Both the position numbers and the translations under genes were made by a program. A stretch of 64,000 nucleotides of DNA from Begonia masoniana (Eukaryota > Streptophyta > Magnoliopsida > Cucurbitales > Begoniaceae), in the NCBI GenBank assembly GCA_022432975.1, contig CM039511.1, forward strand, positions 24,853,153 to 24,917,152. Reading direction: 5' to 3'. Numbering within the stretch: position 1 is the stretch's first letter; every line of letters starts with the position of its first letter. The notes beneath the pieces are model-generated. The model was not told where the DNA came from. It saw only the letters and a list, made by a program, of their open reading frames with translations, and searched no databases. Below are positions 61,178 to 64,000 of this stretch, piece by piece.

Positions 61178-63760
61178 TGTAATACCCGGCTGTATGGAAT
61201 ATTAGTATTTTAATGTAAATGATATTTTTGTAAATATGTCGAATTAAGTCAGTTTTATGAAAAGAAAGCGTGATTACGATCCTAATAATTAATAAGGATT
61301 TTAAGAAAATTTTGGAAATTTTAGGAGTCGTAACACTAATTTTACAAAAACTACGTTTATCGTAATATAAAGGATACTTTGGTAAAAATAGTAAACGAGG
61401 TCCGAATTACGAACGGACAGTTTTAATGGGACCCTTATAATAAGTTGAAGTTATTGGTGAAATAAGAAAATTTGGAGAAACCGAATCGTTAGACAATTAA
61501 CGAAACAAGTGACGAAACAAATAGAAAATCAAAGGAATGACGAAACGGTAATTTACAAAGTCAAAATTTTAATTAAAACAAATACCCTCTTTTCTCTTCT
61601 CCCTCATTCACGGTTTCTCTCTTTTCTCCCTGCGAACCTCTCCCTCCTCCGGCGACTCAACGGCGTTCCCCTCTTCAATGTCGATTCGTCATCCGATCGT
61701 CTTGTTTTCTTCCTCAAACCCGATCCTAGGTATGATTCTAAGGTTTTAGGAAAGTTTATTTCAATTTTTACGGAGTTTAAACGATTAGAGTTTCATTTAG
61801 GATTTTGCAAAAAACGTGATTAGAGTTTGAAATCGATAGATTTACCGTATATGTGGATATAATGGACGTATTGAACGTTATTGGACGAAGTTAAGTCGAT
61901 TTGTGAGAAATGTTAAAGTTTGAGAATTTTAGGGGTTTTCGAAAAAACTCGTCAATGGAAATTTTTGGGTATCGAGCGTGGAATGCTCGATAAAATGCTG
62001 CAATGAATCAAATTAGGGCTTTAAGGAATTTCCTTAGTTAAGGTTTCGTTAAATTCGGACATTTAATAGTTTAAACTCGTTTTAACGACAAAATTGTGAA
62101 ATTGCCTTAGGTGAACAACGCTCGTGGACGGAGCTTGGATTGCAACGGACACGAGGTAAGTTCTCGTGACTTACTCTTGCCGATTGGCCTACACCGTAAG
62201 TCGAGGTCGTCTCGAGGAGCTTTGGTGACATATTTGTTTAAATTGTTTTGGATGGGTAGTTAGGTTTAGTTCTTTTATAGGTTATGTTTTTATAGTCTTG
62301 ATGGTATATATGCTGTATGTTTAAATTATACTATAAATTGTCCATGCATCACAGTTTTAAATTATGCATAGAAAATGAATTTCCGCACTATGTTTTAAAG
62401 AAAATGGCGATGTGGCCTGAAAGGGGGCTATTTATATATTGTGTGGATCGATTAAGAGTCTGTCACAATACCACATCTAATATGAACCGATGTATGTTTA
62501 TGGTCATGCGAGGTGGGGCTCAGGCATGGCTGTGCGTGTTGCAAGCATGTACCCCCTCCTCTTGGTGGAAAGGGTTGTCCAACCGCTGGATGTGCCCTCT
62601 CCATTTAGTGGGTTGAAATCTCGGTGACAACATATGTAAAGATAAGAAAATGTTGTATGATTTAAGAACTCATATGCACAGCATGCATTTACATTTACGA
62701 AACTTGCTGAGTTTTAGCTCATAGATTGTCTGTATGGTGTAGGTGATCTTGACATAGGTGAGGACGAGATCCCTCCACCCGAGGAATGATGCAGTTGAAG
62801 GAGGATGGTCTGTGGGAGTGCGCTAGGCAGTCGGTGCGTTTTGACCCGTGTGTGTATGTATTTTTGGGATTTGATGGTTAGTATAAAAATGTATAGTTAG
62901 AACATTTTAGGATGTTTGGAACCTGGATAGTGGATAGGTTTATGTTTTGATGTCTTAAACGTTTTGGTAAACTTGTTTTATAAAATGTTTTGTTAAACCG
63001 CTATTTTAATTCGTTGATGAACTACTTGGTGATTTTTAACAGGAGGAAACGTTTAGTTTTTAAACCGAACCATGCAGTTCGTTTTTATGAAATCGGGTTA
63101 TGTTTAAAATGTGTTTTGAGTCGTTTATTTTGGGTGATTGATGAAGTGAGAAATGGATGAAATTTTGAGTGAGTTTATGTTGGAATATATGGTTGATGTA
63201 GGTGGAATTGTATTGATGAATTGTGAAGGGTGTGTTAGGCGTATAGAGATGCAGGGAAGAGAAAAGAAAAAAAAGAAGAGGAGGCAAGTCCTCTGGAAAA
63301 TCCAGAGGACTTGGCGATCGATCGCCTGTGGGGGGCGATCGATCGCCCCTCTTGGTCACGCTCTGGAAGAAATTCCAGAGCGTGTGCCAAGCGATCGCCT
63401 GGAGAGGCGATCGCTTGGCAAAACATGCGATCGCCGAAGGGCGATTGATCGCCCCTCAGTTATTTTAACAGGCGATCAATCGCCTGAAATGGGCGATCGA
63501 TCGCCCCTTGTTTTTCAGGGATAAATATCCCTTTTGTCCCTCCCACCATTGGCCGATGCTTTTCTTTGTTTGTAATTGTTTTTAATTTATTGTTTTAAGT
63601 TTTAATCAAATGTTTTAAGTTTCTTTAATTGGTTTTAAAATAGTTACGAATGATTTTTAACAAATTAGTCTGCTATTTAAATTTCGCTCAATTGACCCGA
63701 AGTTTATAAGTATAAAAAAAATAAGACGGGAAATAAGGGTACAGTGTTAGGGTCGCTACA
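61178..63760 (+). repeat. 5' LTR of a family A gypsy element (A3, 2583 bp)
   Basis: It runs TGTAATACCC to GGTCGCTACA and is followed five bases later by a primer site. It aligns over its length with the solo LTR at 7484-10028. The 45-nt segment lies at 62111-62155, the motif pair at 62188-62198 and 62733-62743, and a cluster of GCGATCGATCGC-type palindromes at 63315-63507. The rest of the element is outside the window. Confidence 0.93.
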
Positions 63761-63765
63761 ACTTA

Positions 63766-63778
63766 TGGTATCAGATCC
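63766..63778 (+). other. Primer-binding site of the family A element
   Basis: TGGTATCAGATCC differs at one position from the initiator-methionine tRNA complement TGGTATCAGAGCC, and sits five bases after the LTR end, as expected for a gypsy 5' end. Confidence 0.9.
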
Positions 63779-63927
63779 CCCGGGTTTTAAAAACAGTTCT
63801 GTAGACTGCTCGACTACACAGCCACTACGCAGACATCCTTCATCAACTATAAGTATGTTTAAAAGCTTTCTTTGATTTAAATTTCTTAGAGTTATTTGTT
63901 TTTAACCTTTATAGGGATTATATAAAT

Positions 63928-64000
63928 ATGGTGCATCGAGGGAATGATCGAGATGATACGATAGACACTCTTAAGGATTTTATTGCCCAACAGTCCCAAC
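63928..64000 (+). CDS. Start of family A gag (partial, runs off the window)
   Basis: The first ATG with a long frame after the primer site reads MVHRGNDRDDTIDTLKDFIA and stays open to the window edge. Position and charge fit the N-terminus of a gypsy gag. No domain is reached. Confidence 0.6.
   Translation, partial: MVHRGNDRDDTIDTLKDFIAQQSQ

Overview
The window is nuclear DNA of a flowering plant with a large, repeat-rich genome. A chloroplast-targeted gene (CSP41A) with five GT-AG introns establishes the plant origin, and almost everything else is Ty3/gypsy and Ty1/copia LTR retrotransposon sequence nested in layers. The species cannot be named from this sequence. One 100-base N gap (13258-13357) shows a draft assembly.

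Left part (1-20.7 kb): pieces of LTR families A and B join in a rearranged, partly head-to-head block (1-3557), followed by an LTR-like segment with a pol-tail reading frame (M). A decayed SIRE-like copia (N, about 6.1-11.4 kb) has its integrase split by a complete solo LTR of family A (7484-10028, duplicated target TTTTT). Next come a gypsy integrase relic, a duplicated segment abutting the gap, a minus-strand gypsy (I) with a 754-codon open gag-protease frame but no reverse transcriptase, and a second broken copia (O).

Host-gene island (about 20.7-25.2 kb): a possible two-exon 46-residue protein and a Ser-rich small frame on the minus strand, a candidate Mutator-like element that ends 98 bases before the CSP41A start codon, and CSP41A itself, apparently intact (six exons, 401 aa).

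Middle (26.8-51.1 kb): a gypsy element G (29137-50338) carries three later insertions, each with a target duplication: a non-autonomous LTR element E in its 5' LTR, a solo LTR L at the start of the reverse transcriptase, and a solo LTR B in the integrase. E's own 5' LTR carries a 1535-bp Mutator-like element with seven palindromes centred on CACGTG. Empty-site copies inside the window confirm the E and Mutator-like insertions. G itself lies at the LTR/primer-site end of another gypsy (H).

Right part (51.1-64 kb): H gag is cut by minus-strand element J, whose 5' LTR is cut by K, then D, then C. C holds a solo B-family LTR (56453-59998, duplication ATTTT, with a 1.3-kb minisatellite) and the 5' end of a family A element (LTR 61178-63760, primer site, start of gag).

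The most unusual signal is shared by otherwise divergent LTR families A, B, C, D and L: an intron-like layout with a small exon-like segment (45 nt in all four A copies and in C, 54 nt in both B copies) ending in AG/GTAAG, and, in A, B and L, a complementary pair CCTACACCRT ... ATGGTGTAGG near the two ends of the following interval.
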